Positions 1 to 5,201 of a DNA stretch of 5,201 nucleotides are shown piece by piece (positions within the stretch are counted from its first letter, which is position 1; every line of letters begins with the position of its first letter). A program made the position numbers and the translations under genes. Where the stretch lies: positions 1-5,201 of the forward strand of contig JAAUTM010000146.1 of NCBI GenBank assembly GCA_012031455.1. The letters run 5' to 3'. The DNA is from Phycisphaerales bacterium (GTDB lineage: Bacteria > Planctomycetota > Phycisphaerae > Phycisphaerales > Phycisphaeraceae). Under the pieces are notes generated by a model that saw only the letters and a program-made list of their open reading frames with translations, had not been told where the DNA came from and made no database searches.

Positions 1-50
1 GGCGGAAGAGCGGTTGGTCGTTCGAAATTTCAAGGCCTTATCTTCACCGG

Positions 51-99
51 CCCTCACCCGGCCTCGAAGACTCGGCCACCCTCTCCCAAGGGGAGAGGG
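51..99 (+). repeat. Hairpin-forming intergenic repeat, copy 1
   Basis: The stretch contains CCCTCACCCGG (51-61), then GACTCGGCC (69-77), then a perfect 9-bp inverted repeat CCCTCTCCC (79-87) / GGGAGAGGG (91-99) around a 3-nt AAG loop. The same block order recurs in inverted orientation at 2329-2376, so this is a dispersed repeat and not chance. No open frame crosses it convincingly. Similar C-rich/G-rich hairpins are common between genes in planctomycete-like genomes. It may act as an RNA structure at transcript ends, but no T-tract follows the hairpin, so a classical intrinsic terminator is not supported. Confidence 0.7.
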
Positions 100-119
100 A
101 CTTTTCAGAGCCTTCGCTA

Positions 120-149
120 GCCGACTGTGGCCTTAACGCTTCAGTCGGC
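120..149. repeat. Short inverted repeat upstream of the serine hydrolase gene
   Basis: GCCGACTG (120-127) is matched exactly by its reverse complement CAGTCGGC (142-149), separated by 14 nt. It lies between hairpin repeat copy 1 and the ribosome binding site of the downstream gene. It could be a leader hairpin, an operator, or the stem of a terminator for a gene left of the window. The sequence alone does not decide. An 8-bp stem with a 14-nt loop is near the limit of what arises by chance. Confidence 0.4.
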
Positions 150-202
150 CTTGGATTCAAAATCATAACCATCCGTTCATTGCGGCCGTTTGATAATCTT
201 GT

Positions 203-207
203 AAGGA
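203..207 (+). promoter_or_regulatory. Ribosome binding site deciding the hydrolase start
   Basis: AAGGA ends 8 nt before the ATG at 216. The frame is open further upstream to a TTG at 180, but that codon has no such site, and the ATG at 216 places a signal peptide at the very N-terminus. This favours 216 as the start. Confidence 0.65.
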
Positions 208-215
208 AACTACTT

Positions 216-1307
216 ATGCCATGTCTTGCCGCCATCTCTCGTCGTTTTTCCATCATCTTTCTTTCTACACTGGTTTTGCTGATGACTACCTTTGTTCTGA
301 ACACCACACAGGCACAAACCATGACCGATGATGGCGCCAAATCGATCAGCGAAGCTCTCAAGAAAGAGATTGATCTGCGGCGTTTCTTTGGGGGCATGGT
401 GATGGTCGGGACAGCCGACAAGATTCTCTATCACGAAGCATTTGGCGATGCTCTGATCAGCCCGGAACGTTACCCCATGCTCAAGGATTCTATCTTCGAC
501 ATGGCCAGCGTCACCAAAGCGGTATGCACCGCTACTGCAGCCGCCATCCTGATGGATCGTGGCCAGCTTGACCCCGATGCCCTGATGCTCAAGTACCTCC
601 CGGATTACACCGGCAAAGGGGTGGAAAGCCTCACCCTTCGCCATCTGGCCTCGCACACTTCCGGGTTCCTTGATTGGCCACGGGTGGGTGGTGACAACCA
701 CGAATTCAAGGGGGATGAGCTATTTCGTCAGTTGCTCAAGTTTGATGCCACGAGTCCTCCGGGAACCAAGTCTGCCTATGCCTGCCGTAATCTGATCGTG
801 GTGGCCCACATCGTGGAGCGTCAGAGCGGGATGCCTTTCGACCAGTTCTGCAAGAAGGAAATCTTCGAGCCGCTGGAAATGCACGAGTCGTATTTCAATC
901 AGGTCGAGCCGAGCAAGCGGGTGGCGGGCCATCATGGACCTCAGGCCTGGATCAGCCACGCGATGGATACCCGGGATGCCGGTCGGGCCATCGGCAGTGC
1001 CGGGCTGTACACCACCGCTGCGGACCTTGCCAATTTCTGTCAGATGATGCTCAACCGCGGTGTCTGGAAGGGTAAACGCATCCTCTCGGAAAAGGTGATT
1101 GATGACATCACCAAGCCTTTTATGCCCGAACTCACCGGCTTCGGCTTTGGCTGGCAGACCAATGTCAACGAATCCTCCAAAACCATGAGCAAGAAAGCCT
1201 TCGGCCACGGCGGGAACACCGGCACCTCCGTCTGGATCGACCCTGAAAAGAAGATATTCGTGCTGGTGCTGACCAACCGCAATCATCCTGATCGCCCGCA
1301 TCATTGA
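216..1307 (+). CDS. Secreted serine hydrolase, class C beta-lactamase/esterase superfamily (C-terminus frameshifted)
   Basis: Residues 1 to about 35 form a signal peptide: a basic region (SRR), a hydrophobic core, and a TQAQ-type cleavage site, so the enzyme should act in the periplasm or outside the cell. The body follows the beta-lactamase (PF00144) plan of penicillin-binding-protein-like esterases and peptidases. The nucleophile motif is S98-V-T-K101. The second motif is Y188-A-C in place of YxN. The third is H331-G-G in FGHGGNTG, where HTG or KTG is more usual, followed by the typical strand VWIDPEKKIFVLVLTNRNHP. These variants suit an esterase or D-amino-acid peptidase better than a true antibiotic-degrading lactamase; the substrate cannot be told. 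The frame ends at 363 residues, straight after the NRNHPD motif, where relatives usually carry a final helix. That helix is present in another frame to 1381 (see next entry), so the gene is probably frameshifted; intact length would be about 388. Confidence 0.88.
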   Translation: MPCLAAISRRFSIIFLSTLVLLMTTFVLNTTQAQTMTDDGAKSISEALKKEIDLRRFFGGMVMVGTADKILYHEAFGDALISPERYPMLKDSIFDMASVTKAVCTATAAAILMDRGQLDPDALMLKYLPDYTGKGVESLTLRHLASHTSGFLDWPRVGGDNHEFKGDELFRQLLKFDATSPPGTKSAYACRNLIVVAHIVERQSGMPFDQFCKKEIFEPLEMHESYFNQVEPSKRVAGHHGPQAWISHAMDTRDAGRAIGSAGLYTTAADLANFCQMMLNRGVWKGKRILSEKVIDDITKPFMPELTGFGFGWQTNVNESSKTMSKKAFGHGGNTGTSVWIDPEKKIFVLVLTNRNHPDRPHH

Positions 1308-1381
1308 GCGAGATGAACAAACTGCAACGTGAAGCCATCAGCAACCTGCGTGATCTGGCGGCTCAGGTTGTGACCCACTAA
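1293..1381 (+). pseudogene. Out-of-frame C-terminal tail of the serine hydrolase
   Basis: Restoring one T in GATCGCCC near 1292 (to give GATTCGCCC) lets NRNHPD run on as SPASLSEMNKLQ, then REAISNLRDLAAQVVTH, and stop at TAA 1379-1381. This is an amphipathic helix of the kind that closes beta-lactamase-fold proteins, about 29 residues long. What is seen: an open frame with helix-like content starting exactly where the main frame breaks into PHH-stop. What is inferred: a single-base deletion in a TT pair, either a real mutation or an assembly error. Confidence 0.6.
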
Positions 1382-1438
1382 AACCCGAACGCAGAAGACT
1401 CAGTTTGATGGTGTCAATGATCATAGAAAACTGCATGG

Positions 1439-1468
1439 TTGTCACCGTGCCTGCACATCACGAATCAT
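1439..1468 (+). promoter_or_regulatory. Possible sigma-70-like promoter for the prepilin-like gene
   Basis: TTGTCA (1439-1444) differs from TTGACA at one base and is followed after 18 nt by AATCAT (1463-1468), four of six matches to TATAAT. This would give a leader of roughly 25-30 nt before the ATG at 1502. Such weak matches occur by chance, and promoter consensus in this group is poorly known. Confidence 0.25.
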
Positions 1469-1489
1469 ATGGAACGAACTCTCTTGAGA

Positions 1490-1494
1490 AAGGA
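1490..1494 (+). promoter_or_regulatory. Ribosome binding site deciding the prepilin-like gene start
   Basis: AAGGA ends 7 nt before ATG 1502. The open frame reaches back to a TTG at 1439, but starting there would push the prepilin cleavage motif about 39 residues in, longer than usual for these leaders. Starting at 1502 gives an 18-residue leader. Confidence 0.7.
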
Positions 1495-1501
1495 TGCACC
1501 C

Positions 1502-2299
1502 ATGAACACTCGAACGAACCCCTCGATCCGATCCAACCGCTTCGCCCAACAAGGCTTCACTCTCATCGAACTGCTGGTGGTGATTTCGATCATCGCCCTG
1601 CTGGTGGCGATTCTGCTGCCCGCCCTGGCCAAAGCCAGGGAAGCCGGACAGGCCACGCAATGCAAGAACAATCTTAAATCCTTTGGTGTCGTGAGCAGTA
1701 TTTATGTCAACGACTGGAACCAATGGTACCTGCCGATTCGGGTGGTAGCGCCTGGTCAGGTAATGAACCACACATCGGCACGCAACTGGTATTCCATCAA
1801 CATCTTCATGGAATATATGAATACCACGGTGGTCAGTGGTGCCTATATTCGTCGTGGTGTTCTTTGCCCCATGGCAACGCTAGCCATTCCCGCAACACCT
1901 ATTGTTGGCGCAGAAGGCATGGGTAGTATCGCTCGAAGCTATGGTGCCAACTATGCTACCCTCAACTTCCCACTTTCCAGCACGACAAAGGATATCTCCG
2001 GTGCCCGAGTATCTCAGGTTCCTAAACCTTCTTCCGTGATGCAGACCGGAGATGCGCTGGATTGGTTTCTGCGTGCGGCTTCGAACTCATCGGATGGGTA
2101 CATCGGTGAAGTGATACCTCCAGGCAATCCTGGCGGAGTGCCAGCCTACCGGCATGATAATGGTATGAATATTCAGCACTACGATGGCCATGTCACCAAC
2201 AAAAAACGCACCGATGTCGCCTACCCGTTGGGGCAGGTACTGCCAGCTCCACCCTCCAATGACGCCAAGGCCGAACTCTGGCTGATTAATAATCAATAA
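1502..2299 (+). CDS. Prepilin-type N-terminal cleavage/methylation protein with H-X9-DG motif
   Basis: This is a 265-residue type IV pilin / type II secretion pseudopilin-like protein. Residues 1-18 are a basic leader ending in QQG. Cleavage by a prepilin peptidase after G18 would expose F19, with E23 at the conserved +5 position, followed by a hydrophobic helix ([19 protein letters not shown]) that anchors it in the inner membrane. Then comes the characteristic [20 protein letters not shown] stretch. Near the C-terminus H218 is followed by nine residues and D228-G229 ([15 protein letters not shown]), the H-X9-DG motif of prepilin-type processing-associated proteins. This family occurs in many copies in Planctomycetota, Verrucomicrobiota and Lentisphaerota; the precise role of individual members is unknown. 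There is no pilus assembly gene beside it, so it appears to be a stand-alone copy. The frame is intact, unlike its neighbours. Confidence 0.92.
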   Translation: MNTRTNPSIRSNRFAQQGFTLIELLVVISIIALLVAILLPALAKAREAGQATQCKNNLKSFGVVSSIYVNDWNQWYLPIRVVAPGQVMNHTSARNWYSINIFMEYMNTTVVSGAYIRRGVLCPMATLAIPATPIVGAEGMGSIARSYGANYATLNFPLSSTTKDISGARVSQVPKPSSVMQTGDALDWFLRAASNSSDGYIGEVIPPGNPGGVPAYRHDNGMNIQHYDGHVTNKKRTDVAYPLGQVLPAPPSNDAKAELWLINNQ

Positions 2300-2328
2300 A
2301 GCAATTCGACTGTTTGCTGTATCGGCGT

Positions 2329-2356
2329 GCCCCCTCTTCCATCGGGGAGAGGGGGC
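2329..2356. terminator. Possible bidirectional terminator hairpin between convergent genes
   Basis: The 12-bp G/C-rich stem sits between the end of the + strand prepilin-like gene (2299) and the end of the minus-strand GH36 reading (2432), where a shared transcript end would be useful. No T-run follows on either strand, so it may only stabilise 3' ends or work with Rho. Confidence 0.3.
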
Positions 2357-2376
2357 CGAGTCCATCCGGGAGAAGG
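2329..2376 (-). repeat. Hairpin-forming intergenic repeat, copy 2 (inverted)
   Basis: Read on the minus strand this matches copy 1 block by block: CCTTCTCCCGG (2376-2366), GACTCGGCC (2362-2354), then CCCTCTCCC and its partner. On the + strand GCCCCCTCT (2329-2337) pairs perfectly with AGAGGGGGC (2348-2356). Three more pairs, one of them T-G, bring the stem to 12 bp around an ATCG loop. It starts 29 nt after the prepilin-like stop. Spacing between blocks differs slightly from copy 1, as expected for a diverged repeat family. Confidence 0.7.
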
Positions 2377-2431
2377 CTAGCAAGACGCTGGAGTTGTACT
2401 GAAATTGCTCTGCGTTTGTATATCTTGCAGT

Positions 2432-4185
2432 TTATTTTCTGCAATCGACTTTGATTATTGCAGCGGAATGAACTTCGGGAAGTTTGATAGTAAATCGATC
2501 CAAGCCTTGTTCGAGCTGAATATTCATCCCTGTGGGGTATAAAATGTGAGTTTTACAGTTCCTTCGAAGCGGGATGGTTACTGAAGATTCGCCTTGTAGT
2601 CGCCAACGGCATAGTAGTCAGCATATTCCGATGTGATTCCCAGGCAAATGGGTGAATATTCATCATGGATTGCGGACATCCCCAGGGGAAAGAACGGGAT
2701 TGAGGCATGCAGGATCGGTGCGATTTCGGTTTTATATATTGTGATCCCTTGATGAACCTGCGCAACACACTCCGGGCTCAGGTCGGCAAGTTGCCCGCTA
2801 AGATGGATTCTCCCCAACATACTGTTGACCATGTTAAAGGATGCCTCTTTCGTATCTCCGCTTTTGAGAGGATAAGACCAGACCGCCAATTGCTCCGGGA
2901 GAACCGCGGCCATGGTACCAACGATGATGGAGGGATACTTTCGGTAATCAGTCTGGTCGCTGGATGATTGGAGTTGCTTTCGGGAGAGCATGGCATAATC
3001 CATTCGACAACCCCCGCTGGCACAATTTTCCAGAACCAGATCGGGGTATCTGCTTTGCACGGATTCAATCCATTGTAAATAGGCTCTTTGATGTTCCAGC
3101 AGTCCCTGCCCGGGGCTGGATGCAGCAAAATCATTCCCCATAAAAGTACTTGAATTGTGATCCAGCTTGAGGTAGCCAAGATGATAGTTGGTCAACAGGC
3201 GGTCAATGACACTGTTGACATAATCGATCACTTCGGGGTTACGGAAATCAAGAAAGTAGCTTGAGTTGATCTGGAGTCTCTGGCAATGTTGCATGAAGAA
3301 CCATGAATCTGGCTTATCCTTCAGAGCGGACTTGGCTCCAACCCGTTCGATTTCCAGCCAAAGACCGGGGATCATCCCCTTGGCCCTGATCATCTCGAAT
3401 ACTTCATTGATACCATTGGGAAAGCGTTGTTGATTGGGCTGCCAGACTCCGACCTTGTCCCACCACTTCTCAGCAGGTTCGGCGTACCAACCGGCGTCCA
3501 TCACGAAATAGTCGCAACCAACCTGCGATGCCGCATTGATTAAAGGTATTTCCTTCTCGGTCGTCGGATCGGCTTCGATACAATTCATATAATCATTGAA
3601 TATCACAGGACATTTGATGTTATCATCATGGTGCTTGAGACATGCCAGCCTGCGAATAGCGAGTCATTTCCTCCACAATTTCGGGAAAGCCGCCTTTCAC
3701 GCAGGCTATGGCCACCGGAACTGTTTCGTAAACCTCACCAGGGGAAAGCAGCTTCCATGCATGATGGTGGCGATTGTCGGGGTCCTCCTGCATAAATATA
3801 GGTATGGGGAATCTGATTGTTATTTTCAGGCGAGTTACCCTGATATGCTCCCATTTCCCAGTACCAGGACCCCGAGTGTTCGATTTGCCAGGACCAGGTG
3901 ATGTTGGCCGCTACGTTCTCCACCATTGCAAAAGGAAGTTCATTGTTGCTGGATAATGATCCGATATTCGAATGAAAGATACCGGTCACGGGGAAGTTAC
4001 CATTCTCCGCCCAGCCAAGGTCGGAGGGTTTTCCCGATTTCCATTGTCCCTCAGCATTCCAAGTCTTAAATGCCCAGTGTAGCCTGAGTTTGTCATTGAT
4101 CCTGCCATGGCCAAGATTGGCAATATTATTGATCAGCGCCGAACTGGCATATTCAATGCCTATGGGGCAATTCGATTGGTTGGTA
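2432..4185 (-). pseudogene. Alpha-galactosidase, GH36 family (frameshifted, 5'-truncated, IS-interrupted)
   Basis: GH36 enzymes release terminal alpha-galactose from oligosaccharides. The longest open frame (2578-3606, 342 codons from a GTG that is really an internal valine) covers the catalytic barrel. It holds FNDYMN, DAGWY, the nucleophile in GYLKLDHN (Asp at 3160-3162), ENCASGG (3010-3030) and the likely acid/base in SSDQTD (Asp at 2956-2958). Sequence upstream continues GH36 in other frames: TRY joins RRLACLKHHDDN if one base near 3655 is dropped, and YAGGP joins DNRHHHAWKLLSPGE if one base of GGGG (3779-3782) is dropped. Beyond that, KTWNAEGQW, ELPFAMVEN and ITWSWQIEHSGSWYWEMG belong to the N-terminal beta domain. 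Downstream, adding one base at 2605-2606 extends YYAV as WRLQGESSVTIPL, then LYPTGMN and FTIKLPEVHSAAIIKVD, to TAA at 2432-2434. About 590 codons survive of a usual ~700. Catalytic residues are intact, so decay is recent or part of it is assembly error. Confidence 0.85.
4184..4185. repeat. TA target-site duplication, left
   Basis: TA lies directly outside the left terminal repeat and is matched by TA at 5093-5094. Removing the IS and one TA rejoins the GH36 frame (SVSI then TNQSNCPIG), which supports TA as the true duplication. Confidence 0.7.
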
Positions 4186-4208
4186 AGAGCCTATCCGAAT
4201 ACTGATGA
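4186..4208 (+). repeat. IS left terminal inverted repeat
   Basis: AGAGCCTATCCGAA is identical to the reverse complement of the right end. The next nine bases match at all but two positions (15 and 18). Confidence 0.9.
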
Positions 4209-4244
4209 TTCTGCCGATATAGGTCATGGCAATTCCGCCTGTGC

Positions 4245-4251
4245 AGGGAGG
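4245..4251 (+). promoter_or_regulatory. Ribosome binding site for orfA
   Basis: AGGGAGG ends 4 nt before ATG 4256. It favours 4256 (protein MAKSRF...) over the in-frame ATG at 4226, whose nearest purine run is too close to the start codon. Confidence 0.6.
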
Positions 4252-4255
4252 CACC

Positions 4256-4642
4256 ATGGCCAAGTCGCGTTTTATCGTTTCCGATGAATTGTGGGAGAAG
4301 TTCCGGGTTTGTATCGCACTGCCGGTAAACAGGGACCCCAGCCGAGGCGGACGACCACGCACCGATGATCGCAAGTGTCTGGACGGCATCTTCTTCGTCC
4401 TGATCACCGGCTGTCAGTGGAACGCCCTTTCGGCCACGGGCATCTGTCCCTCCTCCACCGCCAATGATCGTTTTCGCCAATGGGTCAAGGATGGCACCTT
4501 CGAGCGTTTCTTCCACAGTGGCATTGAGGAATACGATGAACTCGTGGGCATTGACTGGAGTTTTCTATCGATGGACGGCGCCATGACCAAGGCTCCGCTG
4601 GGGGGAAAAAGGGACCGGGCCAAACCCCACGGATCGGGCTAA
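4256..4642 (+). CDS. IS5-family transposase, N-terminal frame (orfA)
   Basis: Residues about 7-80 form the N-terminal DNA-binding region seen in IS5-family transposases (DUF4096, PF13340): SDELWEKF, then RGGRPRTDDRKCLDGI and FFVLITGCQWNAL, then DRFRQWV. The first catalytic aspartate is D107 in SMDGAMTKAPLGG. After this glycine-rich point the frame drifts into unrelated sequence (KRDRAKPHGSG) and stops at 4642, while canonical family sequence (TGPNPTDRAKTGTKRS) continues in the next frame. The 129-residue product alone lacks two of three catalytic residues, so it is either an accessory product or the front half of a frameshift fusion. Confidence 0.88.
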   Translation: MAKSRFIVSDELWEKFRVCIALPVNRDPSRGGRPRTDDRKCLDGIFFVLITGCQWNALSATGICPSSTANDRFRQWVKDGTFERFFHSGIEEYDELVGIDWSFLSMDGAMTKAPLGGKRDRAKPHGSG

Positions 4643-5087
4643 AACAGGCACCAAACGCAGTATGCTTGTCGATGCTCGTGGCATCCCGCTGGCCGTGGTG
4701 GTGGACGGGGCCAACGTGCATGACATGTGCCTGTTCGGCCAGACCCTCGACGCTCTGGCGTCACTGCCCATTGATCGTCCCAAACCCACCGCCAGGAAAC
4801 CTCAGGGCCTGTGTCTGGACAAGGCCTACGACTACCCGATCATCCGTGAGCTGTGCGAACTCTTCGGCTTCCAGGCCCACATCCGCAGCCGAGGGGAGGA
4901 AGTGATGGACAAGAAACGTCAACCCAGGCACAAAGCCCGACGATGGGTGGTGGAGCGGACGCACAGTTGGCTCAACCGCTTCCGACGTATCCTGATCCGC
5001 TGGGAGAAAGATGATCTCTACTATCAAGGCATGCTCCATCTGGCCTGCGGTATCATCGTCTATCAACATTCATCGGTTTTCGGATAG
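4587..5087 (+). CDS. IS5-family transposase, C-terminal catalytic frame (orfB)
   Basis: This frame is open from 4587 to a TAG at 5085-5087 that lies inside the right terminal repeat. Its first ATG is at 4662, but family sequence (GPNPTDRAKTGTKRS) starts before it, so translation must come from orfA by a shift. Fusion on the G run gives about 276 residues, a normal length for the family. The DDE_Tnp_1 domain (PF01609) supplies the second aspartate in LCLDKAYDY (D188 of the fusion) and the glutamate in WVVERTHSWLNRFRR (E234). With D107 from orfA the DDE triad is complete. Confidence 0.85.
   Translation, partial: PRLRWGEKGTGPNPTDRAKTGTKRSMLVDARGIPLAVVVDGANVHDMCLFGQTLDALASLPIDRPKPTARKPQGLCLDKAYDYPIIRELCELFGFQAHIRSRGEEVMDKKRQPRHKARRWVVERTHSWLNRFRRILIRWEKDDLYYQGMLHLACGIIVYQHSSVFG
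4600..4613 (+). promoter_or_regulatory. Candidate frameshift site joining orfA and orfB
   Basis: GGGGGGAAAAAGGG lies in the 56-nt overlap of the two frames (4587-4642). A +1 (or -2) shift in the G run changes APLGG into APLG-EKGTGPNPTDR, close to the usual APLGGEKTGPNPTDR of the family. Programmed frameshifting is known in IS5/IS427 relatives. A plain one-base insertion that inactivates the enzyme would look the same. Confidence 0.55.
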
Positions 5088-5092
5088 GCTCT
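5070..5092 (-). repeat. IS right terminal inverted repeat
   Basis: It ends in TTCGGATAGGCTCT, the exact complement of the left end, and contains the orfB stop codon. Confidence 0.9.
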
Positions 5093-5094
5093 TA
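5093..5094. repeat. TA target-site duplication, right
   Basis: TA directly outside the right terminal repeat, matching 4184-4185. Confidence 0.7.
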
Positions 5095-5119
5095 ATGGAT
5101 ACAGACACCAACCTAAACT
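5093..5119 (-). pseudogene. Remnant of the GH36 gene upstream of the IS
   Basis: Read on the minus strand and joined across the IS (one TA kept), this gives LVSVSI running straight into TNQSNCPIGIEYASSALI, the beta-strand pattern of the GH36 N-terminal domain. Only about eight or nine codons remain before the stop codon of the next leftward gene. Roughly 100 N-terminal residues and any promoter of the alpha-galactosidase are absent, so a deletion or rearrangement joined it to this neighbour. Confidence 0.5.
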
Positions 5120-5201
5120 TCAAATCAACCCCTTCTCCCGGCGGTGGTCGAGCACTCGTTTGGCTTTGCCTTCAAAGCGAGCAAGGGTCTGGGGCTTGAC
5201 C
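5120..5201 (-). CDS. C-terminal end of an unidentified leftward gene (partial)
   Basis: The minus strand is open from the window edge (start outside) to TGA at 5120-5122. It gives 26 residues including VKPQTLARFEGKAKRV and LDHRREKGLI. It is rich in charged residues with a helix-like pattern and G/C-leaning third codon positions, as in a real protein end. I do not recognise the family from so short a piece. It is oriented like the GH36 remnant and directly upstream of it. Confidence 0.4.
   Translation of the reverse strand, partial: VKPQTLARFEGKAKRVLDHRREKGLI

Larger units (their letters stand above)
4186..5092 (+). mobile_element. Complete IS5-family insertion sequence, IS427-like (907 bp)
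   Basis: The ends carry perfect 14-bp inverted repeats, AGAGCCTATCCGAA at 4186-4199 and its complement at 5079-5092. The match extends to 23 bp with two mismatches (4186-4208 / 5070-5092). TA flanks both sides. Inside are two overlapping transposase frames in the order orfA-orfB. The TA duplication, size and two-frame arrangement match the IS427 subgroup of IS5. It carries no passenger gene. It is inserted in the 5' part of the GH36 gene and is transcribed in the opposite direction. Every structural part is present, so it looks potentially active. Confidence 0.92.

Noticed and set aside
180..215. Upstream TTG start for the hydrolase
   Set aside because: No ribosome binding site there, while AAGGA sits 8 nt before the ATG at 216 and the signal peptide begins at that ATG.
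44..421. Minus-strand frame across the left repeat and hydrolase start
   Set aside because: Half of it is antisense to the signal peptide region and the rest is translated repeat (LSPWERVAESSRPGEGR-type), a common artefact.
210..701. Long minus-strand open frame opposite the serine hydrolase, with another at 720-1304
   Set aside because: They are antisense shadows of a gene with signal peptide, SxxK and HGG motifs on the + strand; their translations resemble no protein family.
2707..3179. Open frames on the + strand (2707-2967) and in a second minus frame (2778-3179)
   Set aside because: Both overlap the GH36 catalytic barrel, whose motifs are unmistakable in the 2578-3606 frame.
3596..3956. 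Plus-strand open frames over 3596-3901 and 3774-3956
   Set aside because: They lie opposite the GH36 N-terminal sequence that reads well on the minus strand across two frameshifts.
5129..5141. CCCCTTCTCCCGG as a third copy of the hairpin repeat
   Set aside because: It lacks the GACTCGGCC block and the hairpin, and it reads as codons for REKG in the partial minus-strand gene.
1..5201. CRISPR array, tRNA, rRNA, toxin-antitoxin or defence system
   Set aside because: No regularly spaced repeats, cloverleaf-like or rRNA-like stretches, or paired small frames with family motifs were seen.

Overview
The window looks like chromosomal DNA from a bacterium of the Planctomycetota-Verrucomicrobiota-Lentisphaerota group. 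The strongest pointer is a pseudopilin-like protein with both an N-terminal prepilin cleavage motif and a C-terminal H-X9-DG motif, a pairing typical of that group. The lineage is an inference; there is no rRNA or other phylogenetic marker here.

Layout from left to right. Positions 1-215 are non-coding and hold a hairpin-forming repeat (51-99) and a second inverted repeat (120-149). A secreted serine hydrolase of the class C beta-lactamase/esterase superfamily follows on the + strand (216-1307). Its last ~29 residues are displaced into another frame by an apparent one-base loss near 1292, with the tail running to 1381. Next is the H-X9-DG prepilin-like gene (1502-2299, +). A second copy of the hairpin repeat, in inverted orientation, sits just after it (2329-2376), between two converging genes.

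From 2432 leftward-reading DNA encodes an alpha-galactosidase of glycoside hydrolase family GH36. The longest open stretch (2578-3606) is only the catalytic barrel. N-terminal and C-terminal GH36 sequence continues in other frames, so the gene carries three single-base frameshifts (near 2605, 3655 and 3779-3782). It is also cut by a complete 907-bp IS5-family insertion sequence (4186-5092), and its 5' end is missing where it meets the end of another leftward gene (5120-5201). It is best read as a pseudogene, with assembly indels as the competing explanation for the frameshifts.

The IS is structurally intact: 14-bp perfect terminal repeats (23 bp with two mismatches), a TA target duplication, and two overlapping transposase frames that join into a ~276-residue DDE transposase through a shift on a G6A5G3 run.

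The genes do not form an evident pathway. The window reads as one secreted hydrolase, one surface/secretion pseudopilin, and a decaying carbohydrate-degradation gene invaded by an insertion sequence. I found no CRISPR array, tRNA, rRNA, toxin-antitoxin pair, defence system or convincing new system.
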